Both the position numbers and the translations under genes were made by a program. Below the pieces are notes generated by a model. The model was not told where the DNA came from and searched no databases. It saw only the letters and a program-made list of their open reading frames with translations. This document shows, piece after piece, positions 11,136-23,420 of a stretch of DNA of 64,000 bases (position 1 is its first letter; the number at the start of each line of letters is the position of its first letter). Origin of the DNA: Sympetrum striolatum (Eukaryota > Arthropoda > Insecta > Odonata > Libellulidae); assembly GCA_947579665.1 (NCBI GenBank), contig OX388346.1, positions 90,026,615-90,090,614 on the forward strand. The letters are read 5' to 3'.

Positions 11136-11221
11136 GTGAATGTGTGTATATATGTATGATATAATTTTAATTTAAGAGACCGTGTGAATGTGTGTATATA
11201 TGTATGATATAATTTTAATTT
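11136..11221. repeat. 48-bp tandem duplication
   Basis: gtgaatgtgtgtatatatgt begins at 11136 and again at 11184, each followed by atgatataattttaattt. This is a local two-copy duplication with a 48-bp period. Confidence 0.8.
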
Positions 11222-13978
11222 TAACTATAATTACATATTATCTCTATGCGAATAAAAAAGTCGTCACAATTCATCTCTTGGCTGATCTTGATTTATTATC
11301 CTGCCTAAACTGCATCAGTTATACATTGGTACGCCCAGGTCTAGATGTTGAATAGTTGAACTTCGATTTTCGTTGAAAAAAAGGATGCACCGAAGTAAAT
11401 GTTAAAATAAAGATCGCAGCTCTAGTCAATGAATCCTATCAAGGTGAAACAATAAATTTTCATATTTTTCCTACACATTTGTTCCTGGAGTACTCTAAAG
11501 TATATGCAAAATATACGAATTATAAACTGCTGAAAGCTGGAAATAAAAATTTCCAATTTTGTCTATTTCCTGATTTAATTTCAAAATCAGAAAAGAGTAA
11601 TATATTCAGTCCCATTATTATTATGAACTACATTCTGTAAATAGTGTGATAGTAAAATATTATATACCAATCCTTCTTAAACAAATTTCGAATAATTGTA
11701 ATTTTACCTTCCAAACTGTATTCAATTATTTTAAACATGTAAATTAAAAAGTAGAAAATACGTTTATTATGCTTTTCTGAGTTAAATGAAAACAACCACT
11801 GTCCAGAAAGAATATAAAGTCTCTAATAAAATGAATAACAACCGTAACTTTCAGTAAGCTCATAACAGTCGTATCGTTGAGGTCCTACTATTTTGATAAA
11901 GCTTAAATAATAAGTTGATAAACGGTAATAAGTAAATGAATATGCAAATGATCTATCAAATAAAAGTTTGCACTATTCTTTCTACTATATCGATTTCAAT
12001 TTTATTTTTCTAAACCACTTCTCTGAGAGAAATTGGTTCCCCGTGCATCTGAATCTTGACTTCGCCTGAAGATCGCAAGCACCGTGAATCATATTGTCAA
12101 CAGCCTCCGTCCGACATTAATCCACAAAGTGCACCAGACGCAGTCGTGATTGTCGAAGCAGAGTTATCAAAGAGCGCGGATATCCAAGGACGCTCGGAGT
12201 CATCAGTATGCCTCCTGGACTTTCGCACTCGTTATTTTTTCTAAACACGTCGGCAGGCGTAAGATGTTCAATTATTCACTTTTCGACTGCTCCCAAGGCG
12301 ACCTCTCGAGACGTGGCAGACAAAGAACGAACGGAATTTGCATTCCGACACTTACCCCGCTTCCGCGGCTACATACCAATTCGGCGTCCCCGCAACAATT
12401 GATAGTAAATTTCCTTTCGATCATTAAGAAGTCGCATTTGAATCCGTGACGTTTCTCGACAACATTAAGGGGACTGATGAAGTGCCGACGGGCACTGGAG
12501 ACGCATTCTTTGGGGTGCCAACCGTTGGAAGAACTCAGGGAATCGCGCCTCTAGCGCCTTGCCGGTAAATTCCTTGACACTTTTCGTGGAAGAGATTTTG
12601 TTTTGTATTGTGGATATTAGATGTCCCAGTTCTTCCAGAACCACAGAATTAAGTGTTTATGAGTCAGGACATCAAACCGGAAAAATAAACCGTAGAAAAC
12701 GTAATTTTTACCTGATTGAATACCAAACCCGAATAGAAAATTCTTATCGAATCCTGAATCGAAACAAGATACTCTTATACATATTTTACGATTATCTCAA
12801 ATAAGAGTAAAAGGTAGTAAGAGGTTTAGTAATCTCTATCTCGCCCCTAAATTATTCGTTTTATGTAATTTCTACTTTTACTACTTCTACTTTTTACTAT
12901 TTCTACAAGTGATAACAATAATACGACGTAACAATGGTACGATAGTATTTACTTCGTGTAAGCTACGGTGACTTAAAGCTCACGGAAAGCTGCACTGATC
13001 AACAATTAAATTTTTATTACTTAACTTATTTCATGATAATTTCTGTTACGCCGATAGTTTTATTCCAAAATTAAATTGGAACATATTATAATAAAGGATA
13101 TCTTATAATATAAACCTTGGTCTGCGGTTGTTTTATCGGACAGAATAAAAAACTGTTCGAACCGGCTCAACGGTCTCTGCCGGAGAGAAACCGGAATTTG
13201 GCGTTTCCTTTCGAAGCCGCATATTTTTCCGTTGTAACAAAGAGTTCGAGAGACATTGTAGAAATAAAAAATACTTTGATTGTATTCGAAAGCTGCATCA
13301 TGAAAGAGAAAGCTCAATTGCAAAGTTGGATTTACGTTAGTTAAACGGCAAAGTGCACCAGATAATTCAATAATACCATTTATTCTGTAAAACTTAGTGA
13401 TATTTTTAAGTGGACTCTTCCTGTGATAATTGAATAAATAATTAATGAGCACAGTCTCAGGCGACGTCTTGTGGGAATCCATCACTTGAAAATTAATAGT
13501 TATTGTACTTTTTTCACAATAAATGAAGATTTGTTTAAAGATTGGAAACGACCAGGTTTTGACGGGTAATCGTCATCTCTAGGTGAAACCTGGTCATTCT
13601 CAAGATTTAAATATAGTTTTATATTTTGTCGAAAATGAGTAATAACGTTTTATCTCTAAATTAATGAGCAGTTGAATGCGGAATATTTTAAGCCATGGAA
13701 TGAAGTTGTTTCGTACCAAACCTGGGGCTCTCAAAATTACTAATAATTCATAGTAATTAATAGTAATAAGTAAATACTCATTAGTAAATAGTCATAAGTA
13801 AATAGCCATACGTAATTAGTAATAAAAGGTTACGTTTTCTAATGGTATTGAACGGCCATACACTCGAGGCGTTAATTTGGTAGCTTGATCGCCTCTCTCG
13901 GGTGATTTTAATGCATGAAAAAGGTGTTTCGGCCATCTCTGTGTCAATAACAAAGTATGGTGATTTCCTCCCTTGTAG
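11222..13978 (+). other. foxo: foxo intron 2, last part
   Basis: Mostly AT-rich. Positions 12040-12580 have higher GC and overlapping frames of up to 99 codons (12150-12449), without recognisable domains. Positions 13740-13825 are a degenerate run of tagtaaata-like words. The intron ends with tttcctcccttgtag at 13964-13978. I see no further exon. Confidence 0.5.
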
Positions 13979-14473
13979 GCAATGTCTCCCGGTCTTTCTC
14001 CATCGCAATTGGGACAGAGCGGGGGCTACTCACCCACGGAAGGGAACGCCTCCGTGCCCCCTCCACCTCCACCGCCCCCACCGCCTCCCCCGGCAACCTC
14101 CGCCTCCTGCACCTCGCCTCCGGCTGGGACGGTGGCGTCCCCTGCCTCTGCCTCCTCTCCCTCTGCACCCGCCTCCAGTGCCTTGCTGGCTGCCAGACGC
14201 TCCCCCGCGGCACCCGTCTCACCTTCGGCCTCCCCGGCCACCGGGTCCGTCGGCCTCCCTGCCCCCAGTCCATCAGAAGAGAGAGATGTGGAGGAGAGGC
14301 GGAGAGTCGGCGTCAGGGCCGGTATGAGAGGAGGCCTCCACGCCGGGTCTCGAACTCCGACCCCCTCGCAGATGATGAGTCAGCTGATGGGGGTGCTCAA
14401 CAATAACACGAGGAATAACAACAACAACGAGGAGTACCTTTCGCAGCAGCACCAGCCGCATTATAATTACCAG
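13979..14473 (+). CDS. foxo: foxo internal exon, Pro/Ser/Ala/Asn-rich region
   Basis: The exon encodes 165 residues and is phase 0 on both sides (acceptor cccttgtag before 13979; donor cag|gtgggt at 14474). It begins AMSPGLSPSQLGQSGG, then a 12-residue proline run, a Ser/Pro/Ala-rich low-complexity segment, an Arg/Glu-rich patch, TPTPSQMMSQLMGVL, an Asn-rich stretch and HYNYQ. This is the poorly conserved linker of FOXO between the Akt-regulated region and the transactivation domain. I assign it from its place between two clear foxo exons, strong splice sites, matching phase and coding-type GC. Its length is a multiple of three, so skipping would keep the frame. Antisense and shifted frames here are GC shadows. 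Confidence 0.88.
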
Positions 14474-16073
14474 GTGGGTAACTAGACGCTTTGATTAGGC
14501 TGACGAATTCTCAAATGCGTAGGGAAGTGGAGGAATTGCTGAAGCAAGTGAAAGCGTACACCTCGCTATGCCAAAGAGCAAAGGGAAATGAAAAACGAAC
14601 AGCTTTCATAATAACTTATGTAAATAACGTGACGTGAAAGAATCCTATTTAATTCAGAGTATGTGTACAAATTAAACGTAACATTTAATTCTTCTATTTA
14701 ATAAAGAACGGAATCTGGACAGGTTAAAGAAATTTCATTCAAAAGCAAGTTTATCTAAAATTGTGTTAATTAGGTGAGTTCAAATTCAAATGCTGTCCGA
14801 TAGAAAGATTGATAATATCATTGAGACTGTCCATGTTTTAACAGATTACTCTTTGGAACTTGATTGTGCTAGACCACACTAAACATATGTCTTTAGTTGT
14901 GTTTCTAATGTGTTTAGTCGTACAATTTTTCTAAAAGATATCCTCTTATCTTTTTAAGTGGTAACAACATTGATTTTTTTGGTTATAAATCATCAAATTA
15001 TGCATGAAAAATTCAACTGAATGAGTTTTAGTTATTATTGTTATCTCACGGGAATTTTCAACAAAGTGCTAATGATAGTTATACGCTATAGTTTAAAATA
15101 TATATTTTAAAATTATAGTTATATGTAATTAAATTATGTAGATAAGGCTCGGGTATATGCGAAGGCGGGTCAGACTGGTCGGATGGCGTCGTTTCAGCCC
15201 CCGCCAACGCCAGCGCTAAGTGTCGAGAAGATGAAGAGAAAATGAAGCCCCGATCGCTGATCGTGCGCGGGGGATTCACGCTCGAACTCTGAAGGAAGCG
15301 ACAATAATGCTCAAGTTTCTTTCATTTTCTCCGAAGATTTTGCCTCACTGAAGCAGATTTTTTATTTATCTTAATATTATACCTTTTTCCTTGCTTATTT
15401 TCGTCTGTCAATTAAAGATCTTCATATTTCAGACGAATTGTTCATCATTTAAGTCTAAAATTATAATTATGTTAAAATATTATTGTTTTTGGTATTGGTA
15501 GTATCATATTAGCCGTTGTTACAGTTCGTAGACATTTGTTATTTTCATTTTTCCTCGGCTTTATTAAAAAAAATATATTGAAAGCTCATAAACCTTGCGA
15601 AGTGGTAAAAAAATCTATATAATTGACAATGATCATTATGTTTTAGTAATGTATTCCATTATACATCACATTTATTACAGAATTTATTTACTCTCTATAT
15701 TAAAACATTGATGGTAAACATGACATTGATAATTTTGATAGTATAATTTAAGCAATTGATTCCAGCGTGATAATCTTCCAACTAAGTTTAGAACTTCTGT
15801 CTTGTAACCAGCATCAGGATCCTATTATAGGGAGGTTTCCTAATTTGGGAGGTTTTTTCGCTTTGTAAGTGCTACTGTCCAACAAAATCCTGTGTAATTT
15901 TCGAAGAAGCGCTTCTAGCTTTTCTGTATTTAACGTTACTTCCCCATATTAGGAAACCTCTCCATAATAGGGCATCTTACCGTAATAACTTTGATTTCAT
16001 TGATGAAAGAAAGAGGAATAGTTTCTTGCTTTTCGTTGCTGGTGACAATGAATCCGTCTTTTCCTCCCTTAAG
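14474..16073 (+). other. foxo: foxo intron 3
   Basis: AT-rich intron of about 1.6 kb from gtgggt to a cttttcctcccttaag acceptor tract. Apart from the inverted-repeat element at 15821-15972 I see nothing. The 66-codon minus frame at 15079-15279 shows no family features. Confidence 0.75.
15821..15972. mobile_element. Small inverted-repeat (MITE-like) element
   Basis: cctattatagggaggtttcc at 15821 pairs with ggaaacctctccataatagg at 15951-15970. The arms, about 30 bp, continue with taatttggg against cccatatta. The total is 152 bp with no coding capacity. It ends about 100 bases before the last coding exon. No target duplication was identified, so the class is unknown. Confidence 0.65.
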
Positions 16074-16601
16074 GTTCAGCAGGCAATGTCCGGAGGGTCC
16101 TTCCAGCACCAGCACCTCATGGACGACTTCTCCATCAACATCGAGACACTGCACGGAGGCTTCGACTGCAACGTGGACGAGGTCATCAAGCACGAGCTCA
16201 GCATGGACGGCTCCCTCGATTTCAACTTCTGCCAGCAACAGCAACAGCACCTCCAGCATCAACAGCAGCAATTGCAGCAGCTGCAGCACCAGATGAACCC
16301 TCACCACCACCACCACCACCCTGGACACCCCGTTCACCAGCAGCAGCAGCATCACCACCACCAGCAGCTGCACCTCGTCCAGCACCACATCCAAGAGGGC
16401 CACTCGTTTCAGCCGCACCACTCCTTCCACCCCCATTTGCTGCAGAGTGCGCCAGGAGGTGGGGGGAGCGTGACGGGGGGTCACGTGGGGGAACAGGACC
16501 TGTTGGGGGGTCACCACGCGACTGCGGGGGCCGCGGTGGGGCAGCAAGGGGTTGTTCCTTTCGCAACGACGGTGGCCACGGGACCCTCGTGGGTTCACTA
16601 A
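16074..16601 (+). CDS. foxo: foxo last coding exon: C-terminal transactivation domain
   Basis: The exon encodes about 175 residues and a taa stop at 16599-16601. MDDFSINIETLHGGFDCNVD followed by EVIKHELSMDGSLDFNF is the conserved acidic FOXO C-terminal motif that recruits coactivators such as CBP/p300 in the family. Vertebrate FOXO proteins end close to LDFNF. Here about 120 extra residues follow, rich in Gln (QQQQQ, QQQQ runs) and His (six-His run) and then Gly. The start is uncertain among three in-frame acceptors, after 16073 (aag), 16079 (ttcag) or 16082 (cag). I chose the longest. The frame is phase 0 and joins exon 3 directly. Confidence 0.93.
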   Translation, partial: VQQAMSGGSFQHQHLMDDFSINIETLHGGFDCNVDEVIKHELSMDGSLDFNFCQQQQQHLQHQQQQLQQLQHQMNPHHHHHHPGHPVHQQQQHHHHQQLHLVQHHIQEGHSFQPHHSFHPHLLQSAPGGGGSVTGGHVGEQDLLGGHHATAGAAVGQQGVVPFATTVATGPSWVH

Positions 16602-16617
16602 CGCCTCGCAGGTGAGT
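16602..16617 (+). other. foxo: 5' splice site just after the foxo stop (3'UTR intron donor)
   Basis: CAG|GTGAGT at 16609-16617 is a near-perfect 5' splice consensus, with gt at 16612-16613, ten bases after the stop. If used, the 3'UTR continues in a distal exon. The stop is closer than 50 bases to that junction, so the transcript would not be expected to trigger nonsense-mediated decay. I could not identify the partner exon. Confidence 0.6.
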
Positions 16618-16705
16618 TTTTTCTTGGTGTACCTGAATAGCCAATAACAACGGTCGAAACAAAGGAAAATGTGTGGAATTAACCGAATAGAATATGACTG
16701 TGGAG

Positions 16706-16990
16706 CAGGCATGTCAAACTCTTTCAAACAATGGGCCATTAACTGCGACAGGTAAGATTCTCGTGGGCCACATCGCACATTTTCGTACAATTTTATTTTG
16801 AAGTGAGAAAGCAGGAATATAGTAAACGTAGTTAAATCACATTATGCAGTTTCGTGAATTCAGTTCAATAGTATGCAATTGCTATAATATTTCAGTTCAA
16901 TAATATACAATTGATATAGTATTGCTTTTATTTAAACAGTTATTATGGGCCGTAAAAATCACGTCGAGGGTTGCCTGTTTGACATGCCTG
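16706..16990. mobile_element. hAT-type MITE, 285 bp
   Basis: The left end caggcatgtcaaac and right end gtttgacatgcctg are perfect 14-bp inverted repeats. Flanking octamers ctgtggag (16698-16705) and ctttagag (16991-16998) agree at six of eight positions, as an aged hAT target duplication would. The interior includes gggcc at both ends (gggccatt and gggccgtaaaaatc). There is no coding capacity. The long minus open frame over 15936-16790 is a shadow of exon 4 and this element. Confidence 0.85.
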
Positions 16991-16998
16991 CTTTAGAG

Positions 16999-19793
16999 TA
17001 TGCAACACCTTAATCACTATATTGTGAAGAAACGCACTGAAAATCAAAGTTATTAGTGGAATATGGTGATATCCTGGAGTAAAAGTAATCCAGCTGGCCA
17101 ACTTTTCGGCTTACCTCGAGGTTTTATTAGTCGGGAATAATAAACCTCGTTCACATGTTCGTAAAAGCTCAAAAATCCTAGCCTGGTAAACAATGAGAGA
17201 TCCAAATTAAATTCTTCCTCAAAGAGCAGAAGTATAATGCTACCATATCTTACAATTCCAGCTATTTACAATGAAAACTTATATTTCGGGTAATTCTGAA
17301 TAGATATAAGAATCAATAGTGAGAAAATAAATGCGAGAATAATATATCACAATGTCTAATCCTTACTCAAATTTAAAGCGCACACGATCTATTAAACAAC
17401 AAATCGCCGTAAAAAGATGGTGTACAAAGTCTAGTCAGCTTAATATAGAAACTTAAATAGGAAAAGTTTATTAGTGAAGAACCATGCGCAATAAAAAAGC
17501 AAACAATATGCTTACATTGTTATTTGCCGTAGTACATTATTTTATATGCCTTAAATGGATCTGGCTCGGATTTTACCCATCCATAGGGTATCTTTCCTTC
17601 AGTTGAGATCTAAAACAAATAAATCTTACATAAATATATTACTTTTGCATTTTGGCATTAAATTGTTCTAATTTCGGTGTTTTTTCAATGCAACGCGTCT
17701 TCGTATTATTTGTTTGTTCGGCTTCGCATAACTCTGCTTCCTCTCAATTATGTCTTTCCTCCCTCCATTCATTATCTGCTTCTATTAAATTCTCTTAAAT
17801 TTTATTCTCTCCCCTCGTTCGTTATGTCTCCACCCCTCAACGCCCTCCCCCAAAACCGCGCTTTGTCGAACTCATGCTGAGAGAGAGACAACCGGTTAAT
17901 AAGAGGAACTTGCGGGAAAGAAATTGAAAACTTTGAGGGAATCCGTTTTAATAAAAATCTCAAATAACGAAAAATGGCTTATTAAAGGTGGGAGGGAAGT
18001 CTCCTACTTATAGAGTTGATTTGCGTTCGAGAGGTTCCGAGATAAAAAAAAGAAGAATCGAAGAAGCGGAAGGAGAAATGTGACCATTCCGGGATGGGAA
18101 CGTTGAAGAAATGGGAATAAGGTGAGGAAAAAGATGTAGGAAAGAGAAACAGGGGCATTTAGTCATTTATTCGGGTAATTTTAATTTAGGTAAGTCGGAA
18201 TGGCGAAATATTTCCGAGAAACTCTCGTTCGGGATCTTTTGAAAGAAAATGTAATCTCTGCCAATTTATAGCCGTTGTTTCACCACAACTACCCAATGGA
18301 CCAAGAGACACTCAGAGCCTTTGCTTAAAACTGGCATTCGCTTATCGTTTGCGGATTAGCTTTTTTACGTGTGGTTTTACTTGCTCTGCCGCGTTTGGAA
18401 TGCCATGAATAATCGACAAATAAGAGTTAACTCATTACTTCAGACGCTACAAGTAATAATTCCGCTCTCTCGCCAACGCATTGCAAATAAACATCGACTA
18501 TTACTTCCTTAAGAATGTCCAGAGTCTCAGTTGCACCCGAGGTATAAATATGTATGTATTGACTAACGTATTTCATACCGTGAATAAATTGTGTATATAA
18601 GCACCAGTGTGAGTTCTACAGCTTTAATTATCTTAGTTATCATCCGGCAAATAAAACGAGGAAAAAGTCAACTCCTTCATAAAGCATCAACCTCATACTA
18701 CCTCTCTATAGATTATGCATTTATTTGATTCAGAACATAATTTTACAGCAGCTAAGTAAGCGATGCTTACAATTGCATCAACAATTTGCAAACAAAGAGG
18801 TATTCTAAAAATATTTCTTCGAAGGAAAAATTACAATTGTCAATCCTTTATTCAGTAAGTATTAGGGAAATATATGAGTTCTTATTTCTCATCATGAGAA
18901 TTAGAATGGATAAGTTCGGTAAAGTTCAATTTATAAAATTATTTAGTTGATTCTCAATTGGCGAAAATCCATCGTATGTGCCCGAAAACAAGAAAATTCT
19001 CAGTACCTCGTGGTTTTAAAATTGCAATCTGAGCCGTAAAATAGCTTTGCAATACCGTTCTTTATCTCACTTCGACTGTTCACTGTTTCTGGCAAACTTA
19101 ATACACTCTCCCAACCTTTCGAAGCTTCCAATTTTGATCGAGGTCTCCGCGCAGTACCCATCCATCGCCTTCTTGTCCTCTGATAAAAATCCCATCCTCC
19201 CACTCTTCCTCTTTCTTCAATCTCTCACTTACCCTAATTCCCAGCCTCTCTCCCTTTTGCATCCTTCCCGACCCCATCCCTCGGGAATCCCTCTGCAGCC
19301 ATAACAGATTTCCATTAATTCCATTCTCCCTCCCACTCGACAGCCCACGCTGCTTTCACATCCCTTAATTCTCCTCCCTTCCGAATTTCTTCATTTTTAC
19401 GTCTCAACTTCGTCACACTTCGGCTCCTTGTAACTGGTGTCACCCCTGTGATATCCTACAGGTTTAGAGTTTACTTCGAATGTTGTGGTTCACAGGAGAC
19501 TGAAATAGCAAAGGTTGGTGTAGAAGCACTGCAACGTCCTGATTCTTGGATCGAGTCTTGGTTAGAGTATTGTTGTTTTCAACTTATTCACACTTTGTTA
19601 GAAAATCTGTGTGGAATATCGGAAGTAAACTGTATACAGGGTAAAGACCGTGTATAACCTCAAGTTAGTTGGATGCGCAGTACGATTATGAAAGATATGA
19701 AAAGTGATTTCAGGAGTAGAATTAAAAGAAGAAATAACTTGGGGAAATATTTCGGTAGCAAATTATGTCAAAGCTTTCAGACTGTAAAAAATT
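16999..19793. other. Gene-poor region downstream of foxo
   Basis: Mostly AT-rich. Two pyrimidine-rich islands, about 17690-17880 and 19090-19410, produce frames full of Leu, Ser, Pro and Phe that I do not consider coding. The region could be the foxo 3'UTR intron or intergenic DNA. Confidence 0.5.
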
Positions 19794-19892
19794 CATGGTA
19801 AACAAACTTTTACTAGACCACTAATTTAATATCCGAATAACACGACCTAGGTTTCGTAGCGTCGCAAAGTTTATTTACCATGAATTTTTTAC
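19794..19892. repeat. 99-bp hairpin with 27-bp arms
   Basis: gtaaaaaattcatggtaaac at 19794 pairs with the reverse complement of 19866-19892, with one mismatch in 27 bases. The words gctttcagactgt (about 19783 and again at about 19930) flank it outside. A tiny MITE or a structured remnant is possible. Confidence 0.7.
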
Positions 19893-21443
19893 AAGTTAAT
19901 AAGTACCATAAAATTAACCCTGAATCGGTATCGCTTTCAGACTGTGTTTTTATTTTTCTTATAGAAAGTAGTCTTTTCTGGCTAGAATGAATACGTCGCA
20001 CAGTGCTTAAGCGGTATCTAAATTAACAGTTTAGTTTCGGAAGAAAACGCAAATCCAAAAAGCTGAAAGCCAAAATCTGTTTACTGATTATGCACAGTAA
20101 AATGCTTTTTCTGATCTTGATTCGGGTAGTTAAATAATTCATTAAGCTTTTCTTGCTCGATATAATTCCATTGGGTTGTAATTAAGTATATTTTTCATTA
20201 TATCCTAGGTCATGATCCGCGATATCTTGCAGTAATCGACAATTATGTTGTATTTATTGACTGAACGTTATTGATAAACAGGTATTCACTTAAATAAATG
20301 TATGTGAGAAATTTCCCGACTCATCTTATTATATTCTTGCAAACGATTTATACAATCAATTAAACCTCGTTTAGTTTCACCTTTTACAATATAGAAGTTT
20401 GATTCATTTCAGATTTCCCTGAAACAACCGACAGCCGAATAAAGTCATATAATTACTCAATTAGGAACACGATTTACATTTTTAAAATAAATACCTATTT
20501 ATGCGCGAATTGAGACAATATTCTCAAGTTTCAGAGAATGTTTGCTAACATTTCCCTGACGCTTAGGGAGAAATTTCCGTGAATATCCTTAATCCAAATC
20601 CATTAACGCAGATAACCTATTTTGAACTTCTGATAATGTGAAGTTAACAGAGTGTCCAATCAATGCGTCTTGCGGTTGAGTTACTAGTTACATGAATGGC
20701 CCTTTTAAAATGCGTTACATGCGATTCCGCTCATTGCTAATTGACTGACTTCTTGCCGTCACGGCTTCACAAATGCCGTGGGAGAGTGCAAGTCCACGTT
20801 TTCTCATATATGAATCATACCTTCATAGTTAGTTATACCTTTTGGATTCATTCTTTATGACGCGATAGAGCTGAAGAAAACAGATTCATCGTTTCCTGAT
20901 CCTTGAAGCCTACCAATGAAGTAAAATTTTGTATCAAAACTTTCACTGATATTTATCGTTTGACTATGGCAAAAGAATGTTCTTCCTTGTTCCCTCACAA
21001 TTTTACAAACTCTCTTGAAAAGTGATATTTTAAAATTATAAAAGGTGAATTATTATCTTATTCATTATTTTTTAATTAAATAATCATGGACTTTTGAACT
21101 TGCTTTAGGTGAGCACCGTAAAGATTCTTCTAATACTACTGTGCATTACTCAGGAAAATCAGAACTCGGAAACTGGAAATTAAAATTGATTTACCCTCAA
21201 GATCCTTTAGTCAAATTCGTGTTATTAATTTAAACCCTCTTATGCGATTAATACCGATATTGTATAAAATAGAGAGTTGAATCGGAGGGAAAGAAATGTT
21301 CGGAATACCGACATATTTAGGCATATATATCTAGAAAATAAATTATACTTTAAACACTGCGCACTACCCAAGTTGGCAATTTTTAAAAACACAAACTGGT
21401 TATAAATTATTATCAATACTAACTTGATTGCTAATTGAAAATA
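19893..21443. other. Nothing recognised
   Basis: AT-rich sequence without credible frames, tandem structure or RNA-gene signals that I can see. Confidence 0.5.
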
Positions 21444-21508
21444 ATGCCCAACGTTAGAACCTGCGACCATCGAGCTTTCCAACCATTGCTCTAACGAATC
21501 CGGTAGAC
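21444..21508 (-). repeat. Possible degenerate tRNA-derived SINE head
   Basis: Read on the minus strand, ttagagcaatgg resembles an A box and gcaggttctaac a B box. They lie closer together than in an intact tRNA, and no clear tail follows. It might be a decayed SINE or chance. Confidence 0.25.
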
Positions 21509-23420
21509 CTTTTATTGGAATGGAGTAAAGTTAAACTTGTCTGACATTTTTCATGAAATCATATTATTTATCAACTAAGCATTTGAAAATACCATTAAAA
21601 ATATTTCCCTCAAAACAAAATCTTGACCGACAAAATTTATGCAAGTTGACAAGGATAGTACTAAACTATTTATACAGTAGGTGCAAATCATGATCGTGCT
21701 AAAAACATTTACAAAGAATGATTAATTATTATAATTATTACATTGACTACAGGAAGACGGATGGCAGCCCCTATACATTCAAGTGAGTCACATTACATAC
21801 AAACTCTCCAAAATGTCTAACACCTTTCCCTCAAATACCAAAGCTTAAAAACAACATCCCCATAATCACAAGCAGCAAAATACAAATACATTAAGACTTA
21901 ATTCATAAATTATACCATCCAACTCATTTATACCACATGATTAGATCCAAAGTTACCACACAGTTTAAATTTATATTTTTAATTTGTCATTTACACTAAA
22001 TAATTATCAAAACACAGCTACGCCAGCATCCATAACATCATCTATAAAATTAATCATAGGATACTATTAAACATATTCATAAACTAGTATTACTATATTT
22101 AAAGGTATTATTTACATCATTAGATTTACATATTAATCGTGTTGCATTTTAATTATCAATATTAATAATATTATACCGACCCAAATTATAAAAATAATTA
22201 TATGTAGCATGTGTATAATATGTGAATGATTGGGGTATTAGGGAAATCATCTCGTTACCATTATAGGAGACTATCCGTTATCCGCCAAAAGTTGGCAGTT
22301 AACTGTCTTGCAGGAACCAAATTAATCACCAGCGTTACTTGAATGCATGGAATTGTAAGAGACATGAAATAACTCGCTGTACTTTTTTATAGAGGTGAAT
22401 CTCCATCTATTATTAGTACAAAAAAGGAGTAACATGAACAGTCGAAAGACAAGACAGTGACCATGAAGCTCTGTGACCCCAACGAAATGACTTGCCATCC
22501 GAAAAAACTCTTTCAAAAGACAAATTTCGCGTAAATATAATCAGAAGGCGAAGAACATTCCCGTCATATGTCCGCGCAATTTTTTCCGGACTTAAACTCA
22601 GGTTTGCGTTCCCCTCTCACTCCTCCTTATTTTCCCATAAAAGTTCTCGAATTCATTTTTTTAATACGCCGTCATTCGCTGACGCTTCCATCTAGGCTCC
22701 CTCTTTCTTACTCTTTAAATCCGTCCGCCCCGCTGAATCTATAACAACATTAATTTTCCCCGAGAGGCAACCGTCAGAAGAATTTCCGAACTCCCCTTTC
22801 CCGGGTCCCGCCTAATCAAATTCGGTCGGAAAATAGAATGTAAAATTTAAAGAGCTGACAATTTCTGGAGTCACCGGACGTCTTATGTCGTCGCCGGAAG
22901 AGGCAGCGGAAATTTTTCTCTCTCCTTGGAGGAGTCTCGAGATGACAAATTTCGGGGCGAAAAATAATAAATCAGCGGGGTTTGAGGGTTTTGTGGGGGG
23001 AGGAATGAAATTTTTCCTCGCGGTAAAAAGATTTGCGTGAGTGGTGCCCTCTCTCCCGGGAAGAAGCGTGATAATTTTGGGATTCTGAGGGCGGAGGAAC
23101 CGTTTTGTCCGCGGAAGGGCTTCCGACGGCGTTGAGGAATCGGATTTGGAGGAATTCATTGGCGTAGTCGTACCTTATGGGACGATCTTAGTAATTTTCG
23201 ATTGCCATTGAGGTTCAATGCCCATAGCTAATCTTGTACTGAATGAAGATACTGTAATTCATATTATTGATGCATTCTATTTATTATATATTATTAATTT
23301 ACTTAATTTAATCCCTGAAATGTGGTATGAGTACAAGGTGGCAACGGTCGAGGGGGATAAAGTAAGATAACAATACAATCTGTCCTGCATTCGCCCAAGG
23401 ATGGTGTATCAAAGGTTACA
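21509..23420. other. Nothing recognised; GC-richer stretch at 22590-23160
   Basis: Very AT-rich to about 22500. A GC-richer, initially pyrimidine-rich stretch follows. The 115-codon minus frame at 22812-23159 shows no recognisable domain. Confidence 0.4.

Noticed and set aside
13902..14461. Plus and minus frames of up to 149 codons over foxo exon 3
   Set aside because: Same cause: GC-rich low-complexity coding DNA. Only the phase-0 frame joins exons 2 and 4.
15936..16790. 284-codon minus-strand frame
   Set aside because: It is antisense to foxo exon 4 and runs into a hAT MITE. The Val/Leu/Leu composition is the complement of CAG/CAC repeats.
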